Part shown: piece by piece, positions 10,002 to 18,346 of the stretch
Numbering within the stretch: position 1 is the stretch's first letter
Layout of the letters: every line of letters starts with the position of its first letter
NCBI RefSeq assembly: GCF_001431485.1
Contig: NZ_LDJM01000019.1
Span: 1 to 43,627 of the forward strand
Length of the DNA stretch: 43,627 nucleotides
Reading direction: 5' to 3'
DNA from: Stenotrophomonas ginsengisoli
GTDB taxonomy: Bacteria; Pseudomonadota; Gammaproteobacteria; Xanthomonadales; Xanthomonadaceae
Translations under genes and position numbers: made by a program
The notes under the pieces: generated by a model
The model's input: the letters and a program-made list of their open reading frames with translations, nothing else
Databases searched by the model: none
Told to the model about the DNA's origin: nothing

Positions 10002-10568
10002 TTAGATCTTGCCGACCAGGTCCAGCGACGGGGTCAGGGTCTGGGCGCCTTCCTTCCACTTGGCCGGGCACACCTGGTTCGGGTTGGCGGCGGTGAACTG
10101 GGCAGCCTTCAGCTTGCGCAGGGTTTCGGAGACGTCACGGGCGATCTCGTTGGAGTGCACTTCCATGGTCTTGATCACGCCTTCCGGGTTGATCACGAAG
10201 GTGCCGCGCAGGGCCAGGCCTTCTTCAGCGATGTGCACGTTGAAGGCGTTGGTCATCTGGTGGGTCGGGTCGCCGACCAGCGGGAACTTGGCCTTGCCGA
10301 CGGCCGGCGAGGTTTCGTGCCACACCTTGTGCGAGAAGTGGGTGTCGGTGGTGACGATGTACACCTCGGCGCCGGCCTTCTGGAACTCGGCATAGTTGTC
10401 AGCCGCGTCTTCGATTTCGGTCGGGCAGTTGAAGGTGAAGGCAGCCGGCATGAAGATCACGACCGACCACTTGCCCTTCATGGTCTCGTCGGAGACTTCG
10501 ATGAACTGGCCGTTGTGGAAGGCGTTGGTCTTGAACGGGGCGACCTGGGTATTGATCAGCGAGGACAT
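10002..10568 (-). CDS. ahpC: Alkyl hydroperoxide reductase subunit C (2-Cys peroxiredoxin)
   Basis: AhpC reduces H2O2, organic peroxides and peroxynitrite in the cytoplasm and is recycled by AhpF. The 188-residue protein is a typical 2-Cys peroxiredoxin, with peroxidatic Cys48 in PAAFTFNCPT and resolving Cys167 in NQVCPAKW. The usual Asp-Phe before the motif is Ala-Phe here. The GGLGxx/YF-type C-terminus is represented by the helical tail ending SLDLVGKI. AAGGAA lies 6 nt before the ATG. The upstream AT-rich region contains an OxyR-type palindrome. The gene is the first of the ahpC-ahpF-oxyR cluster and is divergent from prmC. Confidence 0.97.
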   Translation of the reverse strand: MSSLINTQVAPFKTNAFHNGQFIEVSDETMKGKWSVVIFMPAAFTFNCPTEIEDAADNYAEFQKAGAEVYIVTTDTHFSHKVWHETSPAVGKAKFPLVGDPTHQMTNAFNVHIAEEGLALRGTFVINPEGVIKTMEVHSNEIARDVSETLRKLKAAQFTAANPNQVCPAKWKEGAQTLTPSLDLVGKI

Positions 10569-10644
10569 GAAAGTTCCTTATCAGTTGCAGGGAGGGGTGA
10601 AGCGATGGGGGAAGATTAATAGGCTGTGTCTAATGCATCAAATG

Positions 10645-10680
10645 AATTTGATAGATCAATTTGATAGATTTTGTCTATCG
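10645..10680 (-). promoter_or_regulatory. Putative OxyR operator upstream of ahpC
   Basis: An AT-rich island in GC-rich DNA contains GATAG-N7-CTATC (10663-10679), which matches the OxyR half-site pattern ATAG-N7-CTAT exactly. A 12-bp perfect direct repeat (AATTTGATAGAT) lies at 10645-10656 and 10658-10669, adding a further ATAG element. A -10-like TATTAA on the minus strand lies at about 10616-10621, so the site would overlap the -35 region, as expected for activation. OxyR binding is inferred from the motif and from the nearby oxyR. Confidence 0.65.
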
Positions 10681-10843
10681 ACATTCCGGTGTTGCCACTG
10701 CAGACGATATGGGGCAGCTGTCGTAGCACTTCAAGTCACCGGCCCTTTTCACCTGCCGGTGCGTCTGCACCGCCTGTGTCGATGGCTGGCCAGCCGGCGC
10801 GGTGCGTTAAGCTGCAGCGCCTTCAAAACTCCCGTGTCCTGCC

Positions 10844-11719
10844 ATGTCCGTGCCACTCCCCGCCACCGCCTGCGCCGCCGATCTGCTGGCCTGGGCCGGC
10901 CATCATCTGCCCACGCCCGAAGGCCGGGCCGAGGCGCGGCTGTTGCTGCTGCATGTGCTCGGGCAGGCGCCGGCCTGGCTGTACAGCCATGACCGTGACC
11001 CACTGGATGAGGCGTCGGCGCGCCGTTTCGGCGAGCTGGTGGTGCGCCGTGCGGCCGGCGAACCGGTGGCCTACCTGACCGGCAGCCGTGGGTTTTGGAC
11101 CCTGGACCTGGCGGTGACCCCGGCCACCCTGATTCCGCGCCCGGAAACCGAGCTGTTGGTGGAACAGGCCCTGGCCCGCCTGCCCGATGACGGGCGCCCG
11201 CTGCGCATTGCCGACATGGGCACCGGCACCGGTGCCATCGCCCTGGCCCTGGCCGCCGAGCGACCTCAGGCGATGGTGCTGGCCACCGACCTGCTCGGCC
11301 CGACCCTGGCGGTGGCGGTGGGCAACGCCCAGCGCAACGGCATTGCCAATGTGTCCTTCCGCCGTGGCAGCTGGTACCGCGCGCTGGGCCGTGACCGCTT
11401 CGATCTGATCGTCTCCAACCCGCCCTACATCCGGGCCGATGACGCCCATCTGGGCCAGGGCGATGTGCGTTTCGAGCCGCCGCCGGCACTGGCTTCCGGT
11501 GAGGATGGCCTGGACGCGATCCGCCTCATCGCCGCCGGCGTCAACGACCACCTGGTGCCCGGTGGCTGGCTGCTGCTCGAGCACGGCTGGCACCAGGGCC
11601 AGGAGGTACGCGAGCTGCTCGCCGCCGCTGGTCTGGAGGCGGTTCAAACCGTGGTCGACCTGGAAGGGCGTGACCGGGTCAGCCTGGGGCGTCGCCCCGG
11701 GCAGTCGATCTGGGATTGA
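10844..11719 (+). CDS. prmC: Peptide chain release factor glutamine methyltransferase PrmC
   Basis: PrmC methylates the glutamine of the GGQ motif in release factors RF1 and RF2 using SAM. The 291-residue protein has the N-terminal helical domain, the SAM loop DMGTGTGAI at 124-132 and the substrate-glutamine-binding NPPY at 192-195. The linker contains the family-typical YLTGSRGFW and LIPRPETE. In many gammaproteobacteria prmC follows prfA; here prfA is about 17 kb away and prmC is divergent from ahpC. The Shine-Dalgarno sequence is weak. The start is the ATG at 10844, followed by a normal N-terminus. Cytoplasmic. Confidence 0.95.
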   Translation: MSVPLPATACAADLLAWAGHHLPTPEGRAEARLLLLHVLGQAPAWLYSHDRDPLDEASARRFGELVVRRAAGEPVAYLTGSRGFWTLDLAVTPATLIPRPETELLVEQALARLPDDGRPLRIADMGTGTGAIALALAAERPQAMVLATDLLGPTLAVAVGNAQRNGIANVSFRRGSWYRALGRDRFDLIVSNPPYIRADDAHLGQGDVRFEPPPALASGEDGLDAIRLIAAGVNDHLVPGGWLLLEHGWHQGQEVRELLAAAGLEAVQTVVDLEGRDRVSLGRRPGQSIWD

Positions 11720-11822
11720 GCCCTGTGTGCGGCCTGCTTGCCGCGCGTCAATCGCTGGCAGGCGCTGGGCCGATCATGGCCGGCGGCGCTAGACTGGCCA
11801 CTTGCCCAACCGCAGGTGTTCC

Positions 11823-12767
11823 ATGCGCACGCTGTATCCCGAGATCGAACCGTTTGACGTCGGTACCCTGAAGGTCGACGACCGCCATACCCTTTATTTC
11901 GAGCAGTGCGGCAACCCGGCCGGCAAGCCGGTGGTGATGCTGCACGGTGGCCCGGGCGGCGGCTGCACCCTGAAGATGCGCCGTTTCCACGACCCGGCCA
12001 AGTACCGCATCATCCTGTTCGACCAGCGTGGTGCCGGCCGTTCCACCCCGCATGCCGACCTGGTGGACAACACCACCTGGGACCTGGTGGCCGACATCGA
12101 GAAGCTGCGCGAGCACCTGGGTGTGGACAGCTGGCAGGTGTTTGGCGGCAGCTGGGGCTCGACCCTGGCCCTGGCCTATGCCCAGAGCCACCCGCAGCGA
12201 GTCACCGAACTGGTGCTGCGCGGCATCTTCATGCTGCGCCGCTGGGAGCTGGAGTGGTTCTACCAGGAGGGCGCCAGCCGCCTGTTCCCGGATGCCTGGG
12301 AACACTACCTGGCACCGATTCCGGCGGTGGAGCGGCACGACCTGATTTCCGCCTTCCACCGCCGCCTGACCAGCGAGGACGAAGCCACCCGTCTGGCCGC
12401 GGCCAAGGCCTGGAGCGTGTGGGAAGGGGCGACCAGCTACCTGCATGTGGATGGCGACTTCATCAGCAGCCATGAAGATCCGAAATTCGCCCTGGCCTTC
12501 GCCCGCATCGAGAACCACTACTTCGTCAACGGTGGCTTCTTCGAGGTCGAGGACCAGCTGCTGCGCGACGCGCACAAGATCGCCCACATCCCGGGTGTGA
12601 TCGTGCACGGCCGTTACGACGTGGTCTGCCCGATCGCCAATGCCTGGGACCTGCACAAGGTGTGGCCCAAGGCCGAGTTGATCATCAACCCGGGCAGCGG
12701 CCATTCGGCTTTCGAGGCCGAGCATGTGCACGCGCTGGTCCAGGCCACCGACCGCTTCGCCGGTTGA
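11823..12767 (+). CDS. pip: Proline iminopeptidase (S33)
   Basis: Proline iminopeptidase releases N-terminal proline from peptides. The 314-residue alpha/beta hydrolase has the oxyanion-hole motif HGGPGGG (41-47), the nucleophile elbow GGSWGS (108-113, Ser110), Asp266 (HGRYDVVCP) and His294 (GSGHSAFE), so the catalytic triad is complete. DQRGAGRS at 67-74 is diagnostic of the S33 prolyl group. The ATG at 11823 has AGGTG just upstream; an upstream in-frame TTG would add seven residues without a Shine-Dalgarno. Cytoplasmic. It ends in a strong bidirectional terminator shared with the convergent operon. Confidence 0.94.
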   Translation: MRTLYPEIEPFDVGTLKVDDRHTLYFEQCGNPAGKPVVMLHGGPGGGCTLKMRRFHDPAKYRIILFDQRGAGRSTPHADLVDNTTWDLVADIEKLREHLGVDSWQVFGGSWGSTLALAYAQSHPQRVTELVLRGIFMLRRWELEWFYQEGASRLFPDAWEHYLAPIPAVERHDLISAFHRRLTSEDEATRLAAAKAWSVWEGATSYLHVDGDFISSHEDPKFALAFARIENHYFVNGGFFEVEDQLLRDAHKIAHIPGVIVHGRYDVVCPIANAWDLHKVWPKAELIINPGSGHSAFEAEHVHALVQATDRFAG

Positions 12768-12790
12768 TCGGCTGAGCATCAGGAGATGCG

Positions 12791-12818
12791 CAAAGGGCGG
12801 CCCACGGGCCGCCCTTTG
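12791..12818. terminator. Bidirectional terminator between pip and the N-formylglutamate amidohydrolase gene
   Basis: A nearly continuous 13-bp inverted repeat (CAAAGGGCGGCCC, 2-nt spacer, GGGCCGCCCTTTG) with TTTG on both outer ends lies between two convergent stops (12767 and 12837). On the plus strand it is followed by the U-rich TCGTTGTTG. Confidence 0.75.
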
Positions 12819-12836
12819 TCGTTGTTGCCTGCCGGC

Positions 12837-13619
12837 TCAGGTGAGCCCGTGCAGCAGGGGTGGCAGCAACCGGGCCAGGCGCTGGGCCCAGGCCGCCTGG
12901 CCGGCGGCATCGGCAATCAGGTCCTGACGGATTTCGATTTCCACATAGGCCAGGCCGCGTGCTTCGGCATGCACATTGGCCGCGTAATCGCTGTCATCGC
13001 TCACTGCGTAGGGCTGGTTGTCGCCCACCACCAGGTCGCCTTCGGCCTGCAGTGCGCCGAGCAGGCGCCGGGCCAGGCGGGTGTCGCGGTTGTAGAGCAC
13101 GCCGCAATGCCAGGGGCGGGCAAGGCCGCCCATCACCGGGGTGAAGCTGTGCAGCAACACCAGTACGCAGGGCTGGCCGGCCTGCTGGCGGCGGTCCAGC
13201 TCGCTGCTGATGCATTGGTGGTAAGGCGCATGGATGGCCTGGATGCGGGCCTGGCGCTGCAGGGCGTCCAGATGCTGGTTGGCGCCAATGGCCGTACCGT
13301 CGCTCACCGCTGGAATCAGGGTGGGCGAGGCGTACGGGCGGTTGCAGTCGATCACCAGGCGCGAGTAGTGCTGCTCGATCGCCCAGGCATCCAGGGCTGC
13401 GGCCAACTGCCGGGTTACCCCGGCAATGCCGATGTCCCAGCCGATGTGGCGGTCGATTTCCCCGGCCGGCAGGCCCAGGTCGCCCAGCGCGGCCGGAATG
13501 GCCTGGCCGGCATGGTCGGCCACCAGCACGAAGGGCGAGCGCCCGTGTGGCCGGTGCAGCGTGTACACGGCCGCATCATCGCTGCCCAGCAGGCGCAGTG
13601 GCAGGTTGCCGTCAGCCAC
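12837..13619 (-). CDS. N-formylglutamate amidohydrolase family protein
   Basis: This 260-residue protein matches the N-formylglutamate amidohydrolase (HutG-like) family, zinc-type hydrolases of N-formyl amino acids. Family landmarks are LVADHAGQAIP near 32-42, IGWDIG (59-64), SRLVIDCNR (86-94), LLHSFTPV (155-162) and YVEIEIRQDLI near the C-terminus. No hut genes are nearby, so a role in histidine catabolism is not supported here. It begins with GTG and overlaps the upstream Nudix gene by 8 nt, which indicates translational coupling. It is last in a four-gene minus-strand operon and ends at the bidirectional terminator. The exact substrate is open. Confidence 0.85.
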   Translation of the reverse strand: MADGNLPLRLLGSDDAAVYTLHRPHGRSPFVLVADHAGQAIPAALGDLGLPAGEIDRHIGWDIGIAGVTRQLAAALDAWAIEQHYSRLVIDCNRPYASPTLIPAVSDGTAIGANQHLDALQRQARIQAIHAPYHQCISSELDRRQQAGQPCVLVLLHSFTPVMGGLARPWHCGVLYNRDTRLARRLLGALQAEGDLVVGDNQPYAVSDDSDYAANVHAEARGLAYVEIEIRQDLIADAAGQAAWAQRLARLLPPLLHGLT

Positions 13620-14163
13620 GCGGGGTGCCGTCCAGGTGATGTTCGATCATCCACAGTCCGGCCCACAGCTTGGCATCGAGCTGGTAGCCCTGGGCGATCT
13701 TCTCCACCAGCCAGGCCGCGGCCTGGGCGCGCGGGACTTCGTGCACGGTGATGTCCTCGCTGTCATCGCCGCCGCCGTTGCCGACCTTGCGCAGGCCGGT
13801 GGCGCGCACGAAGGCGATCTTCTCGTTGCTGGCCCCGGCCGAGGTCGGGCCGATCATCAGCACCTCGGCCTGCTCGGCAGTCCAGCCGGTTTCCTCTTCC
13901 AGCTCGCGTACGGCCGAGACCTCGATCGACTCGCTGGCGTCGATGTCACCGACCAGGCCGGCCGGCATCTCGATGCACTTGGCCTGCAGCGGGACACGGA
14001 ACTGCTCCACGAACAGCACCTTGTCCTCGGGGGTGACGGCAATGATGATCGCGGCCAGCCCGTTGGCATGGGTGCGTTCGGAATATTCCCAGGTGCCGCG
14101 CACCAGCATGCGCTGGTACTTGCCTTCATAAACCACACGTGGTGCCGAGGTATCAGTGCTCAC
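13612..14163 (-). CDS. Nudix hydrolase, ADP-ribose pyrophosphatase-like
   Basis: The 183-residue protein contains a perfect Nudix box (GX5EX7REUXEEXGU) from Gly72 to Trp94, with Glu78, Arg86, Glu87, Glu89 and Glu90 in place for Mg2+ binding and catalysis. The N-terminal KYQRMLVRGTWEY segment and the overall pattern resemble ADP-sugar (ADP-ribose) pyrophosphatases, which cut ADP-ribose to AMP and ribose-5-phosphate. The start is taken as GTG at 14161-14163 because GGAG lies 5 nt upstream; a GTG two codons earlier has no spacing for a Shine-Dalgarno. It sits between the exonuclease gene, 15 nt upstream, and the amidohydrolase gene, with an 8-nt overlap. Confidence 0.88.
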   Translation of the reverse strand: MSTDTSAPRVVYEGKYQRMLVRGTWEYSERTHANGLAAIIIAVTPEDKVLFVEQFRVPLQAKCIEMPAGLVGDIDASESIEVSAVRELEEETGWTAEQAEVLMIGPTSAGASNEKIAFVRATGLRKVGNGGGDDSEDITVHEVPRAQAAAWLVEKIAQGYQLDAKLWAGLWMIEHHLDGTPRG

Positions 14164-14178
14164 AAACACTCCAGAAGG

Positions 14179-15084
14179 TCAGTTGGATTCGGGCAGGGCC
14201 AGGCCAGCGGCGGCAAACAGCCGGCGCCGGGTCATCGGGCCCATGCGCAGGTGCTGGGTCAGGCCATCGAGCATCTGGCCATCGGCCGGTGCACGTTGCA
14301 AGTCCGCCGCTGCCGGCACCGGGGCATCACAGGCCACGGTGGTCAGCTGGCGGAACAGCAGGGCCTGCTGGTGCTGTTCGCGCAGGCGGGCGGCCACTGC
14401 CGCCGCACCACGCAGGCGCAGGAAGGCGACCTCGTCAAGGCGTTCGAGCAGGGTGTCCAGGCTGCCGAAATGGGCCAGCAGGATCGCCGCGGTCTTGGCA
14501 CCGACGCCGCTGACCCCGGGGATGTTGTCCACCGCATCGCCGCACAGGGCCAGGTAATCGGCGATCTGGTGGGCATGCACGCCATAGCGGGCCTTGACCT
14601 CGTCCACTCCCCAGCGCTGCTGGCGCGGCATGTCCCATTGCTGGTCCTGATCGACCAGCAGCTGCGACAGGTCCTTGTCGGCAGACAGGATCAGCCCGCG
14701 CAGGCCGGCCTGGCGGCCCTGCAGCAGGGCACTGCCGATAAGGTCATCGGCCTCGTAATCATGGTGGGCCAGCACCCGCAGGCCCAGTGCCGCGCACAAG
14801 GCCTTGCAATGGGCAAACTGGCGCCGCAGCTCTTCCGGGGCGGGGTCGCGGTTGGCCTTGTAGGCCGGATACAGACGGTGGCGGAAGCAGCTGTCCAGGG
14901 CCTCGTCAAAGGCAATGGCGATGTGCTGCGGGCGCTCGCGCTCGAGCAGCTCGAGCAGGAAACGGGCAAAGCCGTGCACGGCGTGCACCGGCCAGCCCTG
15001 GGCATCGGTCATGTCCGGCGGCATCGAGTGCCAGGCGCGGAATACATAAATGCTGGCGTCTACCAGGTACAGCGGGGACTTCAT
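14179..15084 (-). CDS. 5'-3' exonuclease / flap endonuclease-like protein
   Basis: This 301-residue stand-alone member of the Pol I 5'-nuclease (FEN/Xni-like) family carries the metal-binding acids: Asp9 (YLVDAS), Asp60 (AIAFD), Glu111, Asp113 and Asp114 (YEADDLIG), and Asp136 and Asp138 (LSADKDLSQLL). A helix-three-turn-helix DNA-binding segment follows (CGDAVDNIPGVSGVGAKTAA, near 177-196). Most residues for two metal sites are present, so it should be a catalytically able nuclease acting on flaps or 5' ends of DNA. The start is the ATG at 15084, which overlaps the nitroreductase stop as ATGA. Alternative upstream starts lie inside the neighbouring gene. Confidence 0.88.
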   Translation of the reverse strand: MKSPLYLVDASIYVFRAWHSMPPDMTDAQGWPVHAVHGFARFLLELLERERPQHIAIAFDEALDSCFRHRLYPAYKANRDPAPEELRRQFAHCKALCAALGLRVLAHHDYEADDLIGSALLQGRQAGLRGLILSADKDLSQLLVDQDQQWDMPRQQRWGVDEVKARYGVHAHQIADYLALCGDAVDNIPGVSGVGAKTAAILLAHFGSLDTLLERLDEVAFLRLRGAAAVAARLREQHQQALLFRQLTTVACDAPVPAAADLQRAPADGQMLDGLTQHLRMGPMTRRRLFAAAGLALPESN

Positions 15085-15662
15085 CGGGTTGGTGGGTTCC
15101 ATTCGGTCAGCAGGCTGGCCAGGGCCGGGCGTTCGCGGTCAGGTACGTCCATCTTCGGGGTGCCGATATGGATGAAGCCGACGATGCGTTCATCTGCGGC
15201 CAGGCCCAGGTGTTCGGCCAGCGGGCGGTCTTCGGCCATCCAGGCGGTCAGCCACTGGGCACCGAAACCCAGGGCATGGGCAGCGTGGAGCAGGTTCATG
15301 CACACGCAGCCGGCGGTGAGCAGCTGCTCCCATTCGGGCACCTTGGGGTTGGGCCGGGGCCGGGCGATCACGGTGATGATCACCGGCGCATGGCTGAAAC
15401 GGACGCGGTCCTTCTCGATCATCGCCTCGGCGGCGGGGTTGCGCTGGGCGCTGCGCACGGCCATGAACTGGCCCAGGGCCTCACGCGCGGCGTCCTGGAT
15501 CAGCAGCAGCCGGAACGGCACCAGCTTGCCGTGGTCGGGCACGCGGATGGCCGCTTCCAGCAAGGCCTGCAGGCTGGCGGCATCCGGAGCGGGCAGGCCG
15601 AGTTGGCGCGACGGGGTGGAATGACGCTCGAGCAGGGCGCTCAACGGCAGATCAGCTCGCAT
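15081..15662 (-). CDS. Nitroreductase family protein, YdjA-like
   Basis: The 193-residue FMN-dependent oxidoreductase resembles YdjA, the small homodimeric nitroreductase. Matching landmarks are the N-terminal Arg/Ser FMN phosphate region (RHSTPSRQLG), PDHGKLVPFR near 42-51, MIEKDRVRFSHAPVIITV, and the C-terminal GFIHIGTP. Its physiological substrate is unknown; members reduce nitroaromatics, quinones or enones with NAD(P)H. It is the first gene of the operon continuing into the exonuclease (ATGA overlap), Nudix and amidohydrolase genes. A TATACT -10-like box lies 30 nt upstream at 15692-15697. Confidence 0.88.
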   Translation of the reverse strand: MRADLPLSALLERHSTPSRQLGLPAPDAASLQALLEAAIRVPDHGKLVPFRLLLIQDAAREALGQFMAVRSAQRNPAAEAMIEKDRVRFSHAPVIITVIARPRPNPKVPEWEQLLTAGCVCMNLLHAAHALGFGAQWLTAWMAEDRPLAEHLGLAADERIVGFIHIGTPKMDVPDRERPALASLLTEWNPPTR

Positions 15663-15691
15663 GCGGGCTCGAATCAGGCGGGGGAGTGGGC

Positions 15692-15697
15692 AGTATA
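15692..15697 (-). promoter_or_regulatory. Candidate -10 box for the nitroreductase operon
   Basis: TATACT on the minus strand matches the TATAAT consensus at 5 of 6 bases, 30 nt before the nitroreductase start. No good -35 is seen at 17 bp, so an activator may be needed. The rest of the 287-nt gap up to the DUF1631 gene shows only a TAAAAT box on the plus strand (about 15919-15924). Confidence 0.4.
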
Positions 15698-15949
15698 GGC
15701 CGGGGTGGGCGGTGCTACCGGTGGGGCTAGATGAATGCCGACCATCCGCGCCGTGGCTGGTCTGGGTGAAGGGCTGGTGACGGAGGTGGTGTATGTGTGA
15801 CGCTGTGCGTCAACTCCCGGTTTGATCTGCGACCCGGGTCACGGAGCGGGTTCAGCCTAAATCATACGATGTGCCCTGCAACACTGGGGGACCGGCATCG
15901 GTCTGGCGGCTGGCTCTGTAAAATGCCTGTGGGCATGGAACCTGAGTGT

Positions 15950-18262
15950 ATGAATTTCGAACAGAACACCCCGCAACGCGATGCGCGTCTGCTGGCCGCT
16001 GCCAGCGAACTGGCCCTGCCCGGGCTGGGCGAGGCGTTTGCCGCCGCGTTGACCCGGTTTGACGATGCCCTGTTTGACCGCGCCGAGCGTGCCGGTAGCT
16101 CGCAGCCGCAGTTTCTGGATGCGATGCGCGAGCTGCGGCTGCGCCGCGATTACATCCTTGCCGCCTTCAACGGCCACCTGCGCCAAGCCTGGCGGGCGCT
16201 GGAGGCGGGCCTGCCGCTGTCGGCCGAACGCGTGCTGGCCGGGGAATCCGGTGAGGGGGGGCTGAGCCTGGTGCCCGAGCATGTGCTCGAGTCGCGCCTG
16301 GCCGTGCGCAATTTCGCCACCGTGCTGCTGCGTGACTGCAAGCAGCAGCTGGCGCGTATCGATCGCCGTATCGGCTGGGTCGCCGGTGGCCTGGAACTGG
16401 ATGCCGACAGCAACCCGGTCGGCCCGGAACATGTGGCGGTGGCCATCCACCAGGCCTTTGCCAGCAGTGACCTCAGTGCCGAGGCGCGCCTGGTGGTGAT
16501 CAAGCTGTGCGAGCGCGAGCTCAGCCCGGCCATCTCCAAAATCTACGAATCCCTGGATGCCTGCCTGGCCAGTGCCGGGGTGCTGCCGCAGGTGGCACCG
16601 CTGCGCCGCACGCCTGCCGCGCCGCCCCCGCCGCCAGCCAGTCTGGAAGACAACCCGGCAGCCGATGATGACAGCCAGTATGCGCCGGCCTGGGCGCAGC
16701 GCTTTGTGGACCGCTGGGCCCACAGTACCGGGCGCATGGAAGCGGGCGCTGCTGCCGGTGGTGGTCGTGGCATGGGAGGCGAGGCCGATGGCCTGTCCAA
16801 CCCGGCCGTACTGCTGGACGCGCTCAACGAGCTGCTGGCGCAGCGCCGTGGCGCCGAGTCGCCGGTCCCGCTGCAGGGCGAGCGTGCGCTCAATTCGCGC
16901 GAAATGATGAACGTGCTCTCCCTGCTGCAGAGCACCCCCAGTGCCACCCTGAGTGCGGCCATTGGCGAGCACGGGGAGTCGCTGGCGCAGCGGCTCAAGA
17001 GCGAGGTGCTGCATTCGGCCGGCCAGCTGGGCATGGCCCCGGGCAGTACCCGCCTGGATGCGGCAGACGAGGACGCCATTGACCTGGTCGGCATGCTGTT
17101 TGACGTGATGCTCGACGAACGTGACCTGGCCGGCCGCTCGCGCGAGCTGATCGGGCGCTTGATCGTGCCGTTCGTCAAGGTGGCCCTGCTGGACCGCCGC
17201 ATGTTCGTGCAGAAGACCCACCCGGCCCGCAAGCTGCTCAATTCCCTGGCCGAGGCCTGCGAGGGCAACACCGGGCAGACCCCGGCCGAGCGCGTGCTGA
17301 TGGGCAAGGTCGAGGAAATCACCGAACGGCTGGTGGCCGAGTTCAATGAGAATCTGGCCATCTTCCTGACCCTGGAGGAGGAATTCCGCGATTTCCTGAT
17401 CCAGCACCGGCGCAAGGTGGAGATCGCCGAGCGCCGCGCGGCCGAAACCCAGCGTGGCCAGGAGCGTCTGGAGCAGGCGCGCCGGCGTGCGGCTGCCGAA
17501 GTGGCGCGCCGGGTGGACGGGCAGGAAGACATGCCCAAGGCCATCGTCGACTTCCTGTCCTCGCCCTGGCAGCACCACCTGGCCCTGTGCCTGTTGCGCG
17601 AGGGCGACGAGGCCCAGCAGGCGGCTGCCGAATCCCTGCAGTTGGCCGATGCCATCATCGACGAGCTGGGCGAGGCGCGCCGGCACATTGTCGGCAAGCC
17701 GTGGCTGCAGGCCCAGCATCTGGGCCTGCGCAAGATCTTTGCCAGCATCGGCCTGCACGATGATGCCGCCGCCACGGCCATCGATGCCCTGCATGACACC
17801 CTGCAGGCGGTGGCCGAACGCCGTCCCGAAGATGCACGCGAGTTGCCCGAGTTGCCGCAGGTGGTCCTGCCCAGTGCGCCGGCCACCGAGGCACCGTCCG
17901 AAGAACTGCAGCAGGCCGCGGCCAGCGAGAACTTCGATCACGCCGATGCGGATCGTTTCCGGCAGCTGGCTGTGGGTACCTGGCTGGACTTCATCGACAA
18001 GGATGGCAAGGTCCAGGCGGGCAAGCTGTCCTGGGTCAGCCCGATTTCCGGGCGCCTGTTGTTCGTCAACCGCCGTGGCGTGCGTTTCTGCGTGGCCTCG
18101 CCGGAGGAGCTGGCAGTGATGGTGCAGCTGGGCCGCCTGCGCGCCCATGCCAGCGATGGTGCTTTTGACAGCGCGATGCAGGGCGTGATCGACCGTCTGG
18201 ATGCCAACGCGGGAAATGACCTGGCGGCCAAGGCGCCGCCCGCAGCCCCGACCGTGCACTGA
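15950..18262 (+). CDS. DUF1631 family protein with PilZ-like C-terminal segment
   Basis: This large cytoplasmic protein of 770 residues has no signal peptide and no membrane segment. The body is mostly helical with Ala/Arg/Glu-rich stretches (for example RKVEIAERRAAETQ, near 480-510), suggestive of a coiled coil, and a Pro-rich linker near 220. The C-terminal 100 residues contain GTWLDFIDKDGKVQAGKLSW followed by LLFVNRRG, a beta-barrel pattern like the PilZ-type end described for DUF1631 proteins, but without an obvious RxxxR c-di-GMP motif. The function is unknown. The start was chosen at the ATG (15950) just after a TAAAAT -10-like element; in-frame ATGs at 15923 and 15935 are possible. It ends at a strong bidirectional hairpin. 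Confidence 0.82.
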   Translation: MNFEQNTPQRDARLLAAASELALPGLGEAFAAALTRFDDALFDRAERAGSSQPQFLDAMRELRLRRDYILAAFNGHLRQAWRALEAGLPLSAERVLAGESGEGGLSLVPEHVLESRLAVRNFATVLLRDCKQQLARIDRRIGWVAGGLELDADSNPVGPEHVAVAIHQAFASSDLSAEARLVVIKLCERELSPAISKIYESLDACLASAGVLPQVAPLRRTPAAPPPPPASLEDNPAADDDSQYAPAWAQRFVDRWAHSTGRMEAGAAAGGGRGMGGEADGLSNPAVLLDALNELLAQRRGAESPVPLQGERALNSREMMNVLSLLQSTPSATLSAAIGEHGESLAQRLKSEVLHSAGQLGMAPGSTRLDAADEDAIDLVGMLFDVMLDERDLAGRSRELIGRLIVPFVKVALLDRRMFVQKTHPARKLLNSLAEACEGNTGQTPAERVLMGKVEEITERLVAEFNENLAIFLTLEEEFRDFLIQHRRKVEIAERRAAETQRGQERLEQARRRAAAEVARRVDGQEDMPKAIVDFLSSPWQHHLALCLLREGDEAQQAAAESLQLADAIIDELGEARRHIVGKPWLQAQHLGLRKIFASIGLHDDAAATAIDALHDTLQAVAERRPEDARELPELPQVVLPSAPATEAPSEELQQAAASENFDHADADRFRQLAVGTWLDFIDKDGKVQAGKLSWVSPISGRLLFVNRRGVRFCVASPEELAVMVQLGRLRAHASDGAFDSAMQGVIDRLDANAGNDLAAKAPPAAPTVH

Positions 18263-18283
18263 TCCGCCTTGGGATCGTGAAAT

Positions 18284-18312
18284 GACAACGCCGGCCTTGG
18301 GCCGGCGTTGTC
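18284..18312. terminator. Bidirectional terminator between the DUF1631 and membrane protein genes
   Basis: Thirteen perfect base pairs (GACAACGCCGGCC and GGCCGGCGTTGTC) close a 3-nt loop, followed on the plus strand by GTTTG. It sits between convergent stops at 18262 and 18347 and can serve both. Confidence 0.7.
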
Positions 18313-18346
18313 GTTTGTGGCAATGCGGTTGTGTGGCGGCGTGCTG

